The position numbers and the translations under genes were made by a program. A DNA stretch of 64,000 bases. Origin: JAJCYL01 sp040222875 (lineage in GTDB: Bacteria; Bacteroidota; Bacteroidia; Cytophagales; Cyclobacteriaceae). Positions 10,422-17,470 of the stretch are shown here, piece after piece. The stretch covers positions 1 through 64,000 of the forward strand of contig JAVKCG010000034.1 in NCBI GenBank assembly GCA_040222875.1, read 5' to 3'. Each line of letters opens with the position of its first letter. Positions within the stretch are counted from its first letter, which is position 1. Below the pieces are notes generated by a model that ran no database searches, was not told the DNA's origin, and saw only the letters and a list, made by a program, of their open reading frames with translations.

Positions 10422-10489
10422 AGGTATTTAGGTTTATTTTAAATCTTAATTCGACTTAATCAAAGTTCTCATTCAGCCAGGCACTCCGC

Positions 10490-10509
10490 AATACTCAATC
10501 TTGAGTATT
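10490..10509. promoter_or_regulatory. perfect 9-bp palindrome upstream of the fibre gene, with a third half-site
   Basis: AATACTCAATCTTGAGTATT is two 9-bp arms around a 2-bp spacer. A further TTGAGTA half-site follows at 10512-10518, 11 bp (about one helical turn) from the right arm. The palindrome is about 70-90 bp upstream of the fibre gene start at 10421, where an activator or repressor could bind. A TTGAGTAAT copy lies at 11367-11375 upstream of the PAS-LuxR gene. The sequence is certain; the operator role is inference. Confidence 0.45.
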
Positions 10510-10581
10510 TATTGAGTAGGTGGTCTTCAGGAACTTCGTTATTCTTAGAAATTTCGAGTGACTGAAATATATTGAAAGCTG

Positions 10582-11328
10582 CTATCTGATCGCTTGAGAG
10601 GCTTTTATCAAAAGTATTTTAGTGCTTTTTTCTCCTGATTTTTTCAGAATACTCCTTCTGTGCGTATCCACTGTATGGTGGCTAATTTTCAGCTTTTTAG
10701 CTATTTGTTTTGAAGTCAATCCATCTTGTAAAAACTGGAAAACCTGGCGTTCCCTGTCAGATAAACCCTCTATTTTAAAAGAGTTAGTTGACTGAGCGCT
10801 TTCATGATTTTTGAGTAGGCTCCAGGTCACTCCATTGTACTTCATTACTTCGGATACATTACTGTAAATGCTATACACCAAACTTGCCAGACCTTGCTTA
10901 TCATTTAATAAAACTGAGCTTTGACGCATCACTTTTATATAACTGCCATCATCTTTCTTCATTCGAAATTGTATGGTCAGCAAATAATCACGGGGTTTGG
11001 GCTTATTTACCATAGCAAAATGGGCCACTTCCTCCATAGCCTTAATTACTTTGGGCCTATCGTCAGGGTGTATTTTTTGCCCAATCGAGTTAAACGATAT
11101 ATCCTTCTCTGAAATGCCCAATGAATTGGCGACACCTTTATTCCAAACTATCTGCAGACTTTGGACCTCTGTTAAATAACTGAATTGACCCGGCATTAAA
11201 ATTGCAGACTCAAGACGCTGAATAATTTTTTCTTTTTGGTGAACGGATACCTTATCAGCGAAATATCCTAAATCATACCGGAGTTGTTTATAGCCTGTTT
11301 CGATATCCACAAATTCAATTTTGCCCAA
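10582..11328 (-). CDS. PAS-domain LuxR-family transcriptional regulator
   Basis: 248 residues. A PAS-like sensory region covers about 45-165: IHPDDRPKVIKAMEEVAHF, then FRMKKDDGSYIKVMRQSSVL, the PAS fold with its PAC-like strand. A LuxR/GerE helix-turn-helix covers about 188-245 (LSDRERQVFQFLQDGLTSKQ, then ISHHTVDTHRRSILKK). This architecture is common in Bacteroidota orphan regulators that sense an unknown small ligand and bind DNA. The frame has no ATG in its first 44 codons. The earliest possible start is TTG at 11326-11328, and a GTG at codon 8 is the alternative. It lies upstream of and co-directional with the surface-protein operon, so it is a natural candidate regulator for it, by position only. 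Confidence 0.85.
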   Translation of the reverse strand: MGKIEFVDIETGYKQLRYDLGYFADKVSVHQKEKIIQRLESAILMPGQFSYLTEVQSLQIVWNKGVANSLGISEKDISFNSIGQKIHPDDRPKVIKAMEEVAHFAMVNKPKPRDYLLTIQFRMKKDDGSYIKVMRQSSVLLNDKQGLASLVYSIYSNVSEVMKYNGVTWSLLKNHESAQSTNSFKIEGLSDRERQVFQFLQDGLTSKQIAKKLKISHHTVDTHRRSILKKSGEKSTKILLIKASQAIR

Positions 11329-11366
11329 ATTTCACATCATATCAAGGTAAAAAACAATACCCTATG

Positions 11367-11375
11367 TTGAGTAAT
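11367..11375 (+). promoter_or_regulatory. TTGAGTAAT half-site upstream of the PAS-LuxR gene
   Basis: This matches the right arm of the palindrome at 10490-10509 in seven bases plus AT. It falls 39-47 bp upstream of the TTG start of the PAS-LuxR gene, overlapping the stop codon region of the next regulator. It could be an autoregulatory site. A 7-bp match can arise by chance, so this is weak on its own. Confidence 0.25.
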
Positions 11376-11376
11376 A

Positions 11377-11598
11377 TCAGGAGGCCATTTGAAAGTGGCT
11401 CTGATAAGAAAACATTAAGTGACCGAGTAACTGAGTGGTGTTCTTCATATTGGTTTTTTTGAGAATATTGCGCCGATGTGTATCAATTGTATGACTACTC
11501 ACATTTAACTGTGCTGCAATTTCTTTACTTGTCTTACCACAGGTAAGCAGCTCCAATATTTCATTTTCCCTAATCGAAAGAACCATCAAATTTTTCAT
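11377..11598 (-). CDS. HTH-only LuxR-type regulator (73 aa), possibly a remnant
   Basis: The protein is essentially a lone LuxR/GerE DNA-binding domain: LSIRENEILELLTCGKTSKE, then NVSSHTIDTHRRNILKK. It closely resembles the domain of the neighbouring PAS-LuxR protein (same TIDTHRRNILKK / TVDTHRRSILKK helix). There is no sensor domain; an in-frame TAG lies nine codons before the ATG. It may be a real small regulator of the GerE type, or what is left of a longer PAS-LuxR gene duplicated beside its paralogue. The 149 bp upstream contain no convincing sensor-domain reading frame. It is co-directional with the genes on both sides. Confidence 0.65.
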   Translation of the reverse strand: MKNLMVLSIRENEILELLTCGKTSKEIAAQLNVSSHTIDTHRRNILKKTNMKNTTQLLGHLMFSYQSHFQMAS

Positions 11599-11747
11599 AT
11601 CAATTTCTGGATTGGTTGATATCTAAGGAATCAGGAAAATATTCGTCTACCCAATTTTTGTCTTGAGTGACATGTTTCTTGGCATGAAATGCAGTCAAAT
11701 CGCTGTTTAGGCTACTTCTCTAAGTCATTTTTGATTTCAGATTACAT

Positions 11748-13502
11748 TTAGCCATCACTTTTCAACGCCCCTTTTTTAATGATTTCTTTTAACGCAGGTT
11801 TGTAAGTCCGTGAAAGTTTAATCCACTGACCATTGTCAAGCATCAATTGAGTTGAGTTTAAAATCCTTATAAACCTGATGTTGACAATGTATGACTTATG
11901 GACCCGAACGAACTCGTTTACCGGAAGTGTTCCCAAAATGTCGGTCATCGTATTTCTATCAATCTCAGGCTTGCCCCGGTTGTCCAAATAAAATTCAAGG
12001 TAATGCCCATCTGAGTGCACATACATCAACTCATCAAGTGGTAATGTTGCCTTGCTCTTCAAATGGATAAGCTGACCAGAAGCAGCACCTGCGGATTTTC
12101 TACGTATCTTTTCAATCTCCTTTCGTAGCTCTTCAAGTTCGTCTTCTTTCAGGAGCACTTCCTGTTTTGTCAAATAAAATTTCCAGTAAAGCCAAATAGC
12201 CAGCAGCCCAATTAGCAAAGCCAAGAATCCAATTTGAAAAACAAGTGATTTATAAAAACGCCGTTCTTGTTGCGCTACCTCGATGAGTCTGTTTTTCTCA
12301 TCTACTTCATATCGGGTGACTATTTCATTAATCGTTTTTACATTTTCAATAGAGTACAAGCTATCCTTAATGCGTTCTTCAAACTTTAAAAACAGGTTTG
12401 CATTTTTAAAATCACCCAAGCCCTCATAAGCTTTTGCAAGTTGGTTATACAACTTTCCAAATTCGTATTTGAGATTGCTTTCAATTGCCAGGTTTAAACC
12501 TTCATCGATAATTACTATGGCCTCCTCAAATTGATCTTTGGACAAATAGAGCTCCCCAATCAAGCCTTTGGTCTCAACAATACCCAGCACATAGTTGATT
12601 TCTTCAAATCCAGATAGTGTTTCTGATAAATAGAACTCAGCACTGTCAAACTCTGATTTCTTCAGGTAATTCTTCCCAATATTTTGGTAGGCTAAGTACT
12701 CTTCTCTTGGTAGCTTTCTCTGAATAAAAAAAGGTAGCGATTTCTGTATGATTGCAATTGATGAGTCGTATTCACCAATATTGGTTAAGGCCACGGCCAG
12801 GTTGTTATATCCATTCGCTACCTCCCTGTCTAACTTTGATTCTTCAGCAAACTCAATGGCTGTTTTAAAATTTGCAATAGCCTGATCGTAAGCTTTCAGG
12901 GCACTGTTTGCAATGGCAATATTTGTGTAGATGTAATAAAGCTGTCGGTCTATACCCAGGCTATCCCACAGGTGCAATGCCTGATCATAATAAGAAATTG
13001 CTTTCGTAAAGTTGTTGGCATTTTTCTCGGTTACCCCTAGCTCATTGTATGCAAAGGCTTTTCCCCTGGGATCATTTCTTTCCGTTGCCAATCGCAATAA
13101 ATATTGAAAGCTTTCTATAGCTCCATTTGTGTTGCCAATCCTGTTAAAAGCAATTCCTTTATTTCTGATAATTCTGGTTAGCGTAGTGTACTCATCAACC
13201 AGGGCCCTGGCTTCAAAAGAGATTGCGCTATCATAGTACACTATGGCGGTTTCATAATCACCACTTTGAAAATGGCCATAACCTATTGCAAAATACCCTT
13301 CAAGAAATCCCTTCAGGTGATCCTCAGATTTTGCTATGGCTAAAATCTGATTCCCGAGATATGCAAGGCTGTCGGGGTAATTGCTTACCCTTCGGCATTC
13401 ATTAAGCAGAGAATCTACCTTTTTATCTAAATCAGGTTGGCCATGTGCGTAAAATGAAAAAATGAATAAGCACACAAAGCCAACGGCCTGCACTACTTTC
13501 AT
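11748..13502 (-). CDS. TPR-repeat membrane protein with C-terminal LytTR DNA-binding domain
   Basis: 584 residues. Signal peptide MKVVQAVGFVCLFIFSFYAHGQ. Residues about 35-390 form TPR-like helical repeats, e.g. AFAYNELGVTEKNANNFTKA, ANGYNNLAVALTNIGEYDSS and YLAYQNIGKNYLKKSEFDSA. A transmembrane helix follows (about 418-440, SLVFQIGFLALLIGLLAIWL), then a charged coiled coil (EDELEELRKEIEKIRRK). The LytTR domain covers about 480-578 (HLKSKATLPLDELMYVHSDG, then EFVRVHKSYIVNIRFI, then LDNGQWIKLSRTYKP). The TPR part should face the periplasm and the LytTR part the cytoplasm, giving a one-component transmembrane regulator. Its targets are unknown. The divergent ECF sigma gene 205 bp away shares the intergenic region. 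Confidence 0.88.
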   Translation of the reverse strand: MKVVQAVGFVCLFIFSFYAHGQPDLDKKVDSLLNECRRVSNYPDSLAYLGNQILAIAKSEDHLKGFLEGYFAIGYGHFQSGDYETAIVYYDSAISFEARALVDEYTTLTRIIRNKGIAFNRIGNTNGAIESFQYLLRLATERNDPRGKAFAYNELGVTEKNANNFTKAISYYDQALHLWDSLGIDRQLYYIYTNIAIANSALKAYDQAIANFKTAIEFAEESKLDREVANGYNNLAVALTNIGEYDSSIAIIQKSLPFFIQRKLPREEYLAYQNIGKNYLKKSEFDSAEFYLSETLSGFEEINYVLGIVETKGLIGELYLSKDQFEEAIVIIDEGLNLAIESNLKYEFGKLYNQLAKAYEGLGDFKNANLFLKFEERIKDSLYSIENVKTINEIVTRYEVDEKNRLIEVAQQERRFYKSLVFQIGFLALLIGLLAIWLYWKFYLTKQEVLLKEDELEELRKEIEKIRRKSAGAASGQLIHLKSKATLPLDELMYVHSDGHYLEFYLDNRGKPEIDRNTMTDILGTLPVNEFVRVHKSYIVNIRFIRILNSTQLMLDNGQWIKLSRTYKPALKEIIKKGALKSDG

Positions 13503-13707
13503 AGTTGCTGGTTAAGTTTACAATCGGTTGCATGACAAGGATAAATCAGAAACAACTCTTAAAAAATATTACTTGACAAACGGATAAAAGTTAATGATTG
13601 AGCGAAGTCTAAACACATTTTGAAGCAACTATAAATGTACCTTTCTGATAAACCGCCATTATAAAAAACAAATTGCCAGAAGTATCAAGTGCATTGTCTA
13701 AACATTA

Positions 13708-14262
13708 ATGAATGTAATTAGTGAACTAAAGATTTCAGAAGAATATGAGATAATTGAGCAAGCCAAAGAAGACCTGAAATATTTTAAGCCGATTTATGAA
13801 CATTACTATCCGGATATATTTCGGTTCATTTTTAAAAGAATGCAGAACGAAAATTTGACGGCTGATATTACCTCTGAAGTTTTTTTGAAAGCAACGGTTA
13901 ACCTTAAAAAATATGAGTTCCGAAAAGTGCCCTTTTCGGCATGGCTATATCGTATTGCAATAAATGAAGTAAACCAATACTATAGAAAGCACAAAAAAAT
14001 ACAGACATGCACAGTAGATGAAGGTCAGGTTACTGAATTAATTGATGATTTAAAAACAGATAAAATTGATTTAGAAAAGGAGATAGAAAAGCTGGAGGTC
14101 GCAATGGCCAAATTATCCACTGTTGATCGACAGCTTATCGAACTCAGATTTTTTGAACAGAAGTCATTTAAGGAAATCGGTTGGATTCTCAATTTGAAAC
14201 CGACTAATTCTAAAATAAAAACATATCGTGTTTTGAAAAAATTAAGGGGCTTAATGCACTAA
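13708..14262 (+). CDS. ECF-type RNA polymerase sigma factor
   Basis: 184 residues. The sigma-70 region 2 is YYPDIFRFIFKRMQNENLTA, then DITSEVFLKATVNL, then FSAWLYRIAINEVNQYYRK. Region 4 is LSTVDRQLIELRFFEQKSFK followed by EIGWILNLKPTNSKIKTYRV. This is the two-domain layout of extracytoplasmic-function sigma factors. Its TAA stop shares one base with the ATG of the next gene (TAATG), which suggests translational coupling and a dedicated partner. That partner carries a single transmembrane helix and is the obvious candidate anti-sigma or signal-transducing protein. Confidence 0.9.
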   Translation: MNVISELKISEEYEIIEQAKEDLKYFKPIYEHYYPDIFRFIFKRMQNENLTADITSEVFLKATVNLKKYEFRKVPFSAWLYRIAINEVNQYYRKHKKIQTCTVDEGQVTELIDDLKTDKIDLEKEIEKLEVAMAKLSTVDRQLIELRFFEQKSFKEIGWILNLKPTNSKIKTYRVLKKLRGLMH

Positions 14263-15323
14263 TGGGGAAAGGCTATAAAATATCAACCACCAAGAAATCA
14301 TCGGTACCGCCGGAAGATAAAATCAGGCAGCATATGGATTTTGATAAGCTGATGGCAGCTTCGGCTGATGCAGCAGCTACCAGTGGGTTTTTGACAACAA
14401 TTGCTAATGGTAAGGCAATTTTATTGGGCAGTCTCATTGTCACAACTGCCGCGGTGTCTTATTGGGTTTTCAAATCAGCACCATATCCAATCGATCCGGT
14501 GGAAAATGAAACCAAACTTGAATCAGTGGCAGAGCATGCAATGGACACTTTATCAAATGGAACGAATGAGTCAGTAACCACCACATTGGATGATATGTCA
14601 ACCACAATTCCTGAAAAAAGAGTTGATGATGTGCAGAAAGAAGCGATAGCCAACTTTGATCTTACCACTTTTGAAAACGCAGAACCAATTATTGGCTATG
14701 ATAGTCTTTACAAATTTATTGCCGCAAGCCTTCAATATCCTGAAGATAGAATAGAAGAAGGCGTACAAGGGACCGTAAAGGTGAGATTTGTCATTGATTC
14801 AACGGGATCTGTAACCAATCTTAATGTAATAGCCGGTATAACCGAAGACTTTGACAGCGAAGCCAAAAGGGTAATTGCCATGATGCCCAAATGGAAACCT
14901 GCAAGTATGAATGATCAACCGGTCGCTAGCAAAATGATTATTCCTATTGGTTTCAGGCTAACAAAACCGGCTGGTGACACACAAAGCACCGCAGAAGACC
15001 CAAACTCAGTTGTTGTAGACTTTGATTTTCAAAATGCTGAACCAACTGTAGGGTATGACTCCATGTATGCATTTATTGCCAGCAACCTAAAGTATCCTCC
15101 TTCGATGATACCAGACAGTATTGAAGGTACCGTTAGGGTTAGGTTTGTAATCGGCGTTACCGGCAATGTGATCCAAACAAAAGTTGTAGAAAGCCTTGAT
15201 TTCCTATTCGATGTTGAAGCCGAAAGAGTGATCAGAAGGTTACCCAAATGGAAGGCCGCAACATTAAATGGCAAGCCCATTAAAAGTAAAATGGAGATAC
15301 CACTTAGGTTTAAGGTCGACTAG
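14262..15323 (+). CDS. single-pass membrane protein with two TonB C-terminal domains (putative sigma partner)
   Basis: 353 residues. The N-terminal ~47 residues are hydrophilic and presumably cytoplasmic (EDKIRQHMDFDKLMAAS). One transmembrane helix lies at about 49-68 (GKAILLGSLIVTTAAVSYWV). A Thr/Glu-rich periplasmic linker follows, then two homologous TonB-C units at about 140-235 and 252-352. Each has the pattern FxNAEP..GYDS.Y.FIA..L.YP, GTV.VRFVI, and MPKWKPA / LPKWKAA. TonB-C domains normally contact outer-membrane receptors or partner proteins. The coupling to an ECF sigma gene suggests an anti-sigma whose sensor is a duplicated TonB-C module; that role is inference. There is no recognisable zinc anti-sigma motif in the N-terminus. 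Confidence 0.8.
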   Translation: MGKGYKISTTKKSSVPPEDKIRQHMDFDKLMAASADAAATSGFLTTIANGKAILLGSLIVTTAAVSYWVFKSAPYPIDPVENETKLESVAEHAMDTLSNGTNESVTTTLDDMSTTIPEKRVDDVQKEAIANFDLTTFENAEPIIGYDSLYKFIAASLQYPEDRIEEGVQGTVKVRFVIDSTGSVTNLNVIAGITEDFDSEAKRVIAMMPKWKPASMNDQPVASKMIIPIGFRLTKPAGDTQSTAEDPNSVVVDFDFQNAEPTVGYDSMYAFIASNLKYPPSMIPDSIEGTVRVRFVIGVTGNVIQTKVVESLDFLFDVEAERVIRRLPKWKAATLNGKPIKSKMEIPLRFKVD

Positions 15324-15331
15324 TTACCGAG

Positions 15332-16771
15332 TCAGCCTTTTGGCAAAACGACTTTTTGATCTTTTGGTATTGGGGAAACATATGGCTTTCCGGCTACCTT
15401 TTTCTTGAAATACGCCTGGGCTTCAGCTAAATATTTGGCATCTGTAAAGAGGTCCACGCCAGATAAAGTCAGCACTTTGGTAGCAACTTCAGTAGCCCTA
15501 TAGGCTGCTTCTGTACCATGGCTTGCACTTGTTGCCCAGCTATGCCACGGCACATTTTTAGGAGCTGTTGCAACGCCGAAGCCGGCTGTTGGTGCCTGAA
15601 AGCTTACTTCAGCTACGTCTGTGGAGCCTCCACCAGGTTGCAGTTTTTCCCAATCTGATGGAATGCTGGTAATCTTGGTATCAAAGCCATCCTGATCCTT
15701 TTCAGCAGCCTGTTGAAGCTTCCTTGCCCACTCCTGCTCTTCCGCTGTAAATGTTGGCGGACCAACTAATTGCAGGTTACTCTGAATATTCCTCAACATC
15801 GGCTCATTCAAATTGTATTCATGAACACCCGTTATCAAAGTGACTTTATGCGTAGTGTTTGTACCTAAAGCAGCTCCTTCGGCTATTTTCAAAATTCGAT
15901 CGTAGAACTTCTCTACGTTAGATCGGCTGGTGTCCCGCACATAATACCAAACCTTGGCATACTCTGGCACTACGTTAGGTGCATCCCCGGCATTTGGCAC
16001 AACATAATGAATCCGGGTTGATGGATATATATGTTCACGCATCATGTTTACCATATAATTCATGGCTTCAACGGCATCAAGAGCACTGCGCCCATTCCAG
16101 GGGTCGTAAGCACCATGAGCTGCCTGACCAAAGAATTCCACTTCAAAATTGTTCATTGCCAGGCTTGAGGTGTAGGTCACTTCATTTGACTGAGTTGGAT
16201 GCCAATCTAACACGGCATCCAATCCATTGAATACGCCTTCATTCGCCATATAAACCTTGCCAGTCAGAGTTTCTTCAGCGGGTGTACCAAACAATTTGAT
16301 GGTGCCCGAAAAATGTCCCTCTGTCATTAAATTTTTCAAAGCAATTGCCGCATTCACGCTGGCAGACCCAAACAGGTTATGTCCGCACCCATGGCCACTT
16401 GAGACACCATCAGTTCTTCCCTCCCTGGCAGGAACCGGTGCATTACCAACCCCGGGTAAAGCGTCATATTCTGCTAAAATGCCAATAACCGGTTTGCCAG
16501 TCCCGAAAGTTGCCACAAAAGCTGTTGGCATCCCTCCTACTCCAGATTCGATTGAAAAATCTGCATCTTCTAAAAGTGATGACAGATAGTTTGCCGATTC
16601 TTTTTCCTTAAGGGCGATTTCAGAATAATCCCATAATTGTTGACAGGCTGAATGAATTTGTTCAGACAAGCCCTCTACCTCAGCCAATGCCTTCTGTTTC
16701 AATTTGCTTATTTTCTGTGTGTAACCTTGAAATGAGATTAAACAGAGAACTACGATGGCAGTATTCTTCAT
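15332..16771 (-). CDS. M20-family amidohydrolase, AbgB-like (p-aminobenzoyl-glutamate hydrolase type)
   Basis: 479 residues with an N-terminal signal peptide (MKNTAIVVLCLISFQGYTQ), so it is likely periplasmic. The metal-site motifs of M20 peptidases are visible: AEYDALPG, SSGHGCGHNLFGSASV, GTPAEETLTGK and VLDWHPTQSNEV. The dimerisation insertion includes FFGQAAHGAYDPWNGRSALD. The C-terminal catalytic lobe contains GGGSTDVAEVSFQAPTAGFG and WHSWATSASHGTEAAYRA, typical of the AbgB branch. The family cleaves amide bonds of acylated amino acids or aminobenzoyl-glutamate; the exact substrate cannot be read from sequence. It is 32 bp after the thioredoxin-fold gene on the same strand and converges on the TonB-C gene with an 8-bp gap. 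Confidence 0.88.
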   Translation of the reverse strand: MKNTAIVVLCLISFQGYTQKISKLKQKALAEVEGLSEQIHSACQQLWDYSEIALKEKESANYLSSLLEDADFSIESGVGGMPTAFVATFGTGKPVIGILAEYDALPGVGNAPVPAREGRTDGVSSGHGCGHNLFGSASVNAAIALKNLMTEGHFSGTIKLFGTPAEETLTGKVYMANEGVFNGLDAVLDWHPTQSNEVTYTSSLAMNNFEVEFFGQAAHGAYDPWNGRSALDAVEAMNYMVNMMREHIYPSTRIHYVVPNAGDAPNVVPEYAKVWYYVRDTSRSNVEKFYDRILKIAEGAALGTNTTHKVTLITGVHEYNLNEPMLRNIQSNLQLVGPPTFTAEEQEWARKLQQAAEKDQDGFDTKITSIPSDWEKLQPGGGSTDVAEVSFQAPTAGFGVATAPKNVPWHSWATSASHGTEAAYRATEVATKVLTLSGVDLFTDAKYLAEAQAYFKKKVAGKPYVSPIPKDQKVVLPKG

Positions 16772-16803
16772 GGTTTTGATGGTTTGGTTTTTTTGCCCAG
16801 CTC

Positions 16804-17331
16804 TTACCTATTCAATTCTTTAAGCAATCGCCGGGGTTTGGTTTCATTATTAAATTTTTTCAAAAGCTGGTTTTGCGCATTGTAAACAAAAACAGTTGGG
16901 ATTTCACTGAACCCGAATATCCCATCGAACTTAGCATCTAAATCCTGACCGAAGTATACATTTTCAACAGACGGAAAATATTTTACTTTGAATTCAGCCA
17001 GCGCTTCATTCTCTTCCCAGGCGATCCATAGTAAATCTATACCAGCTAATGCTCCTAATTCCTCAGTCACCCATTGAGCCTGAACTTCACAATGTGAACA
17101 AGTTGGGTCAAAATAGAAAATAATGAGTGGCCTGTCATTTCTAAACCAGGTGTCGGTGACATCTTCCGACTCAAACCCATAAAAATTGAACTGAGGCAGC
17201 TTTTCCGGAGGTTTTTGTGCTACAATTTCAACAGTCATAATAACAATAAGAGTAGTGGTGTAACCACTTTTTAGAAGGGTGCGTCCCATGGGTTTGAAAT
17301 TACGATGCAACTGGCATGACCAATTATTCAT
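16804..17331 (-). CDS. thioredoxin-fold (redoxin/TlpA-like) exported protein
   Basis: 175 residues from the first ATG. An internal ATG at 17287-17289 gives a cleaner signal peptide (MGRTLLKSGYTTTLIVIMTV..AQ) and is the likelier start. The CxxC active site is FDPTCSHCEVQAQWV, followed by a cis-Pro-type segment EIPTVFVYNAQNQLLKKF. This is the thioredoxin fold of periplasmic thiol-disulfide oxidoreductases in the TlpA/AhpC-TSA group. It is encoded directly upstream of the AbgB-like amidohydrolase and divergent from the permease gene. The electron donor and target are unknown. Confidence 0.82.
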   Translation of the reverse strand: MNNWSCQLHRNFKPMGRTLLKSGYTTTLIVIMTVEIVAQKPPEKLPQFNFYGFESEDVTDTWFRNDRPLIIFYFDPTCSHCEVQAQWVTEELGALAGIDLLWIAWEENEALAEFKVKYFPSVENVYFGQDLDAKFDGIFGFSEIPTVFVYNAQNQLLKKFNNETKPRRLLKELNR

Positions 17332-17470
17332 CTAATCTCAAAACGATTGACAATAAAAACAAATATTATAATCTTATAAAAGGTACTATGTATTGCACAG
17401 TATATTTTGTAATTTCAACATCAAACTCAAAACCGCCACTTCAGCAAAGGGCGGAATAAATAACAACTCC

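Noticed and set aside
13503..13707. TACCTTTC near 13637 as a Bacteroidota -7 box with an upstream TTTG
   Set aside because: The spacing between the two elements is too short (about 15-16 bp against the usual ~19-21) and the -7 match is imperfect, so I do not call a promoter.
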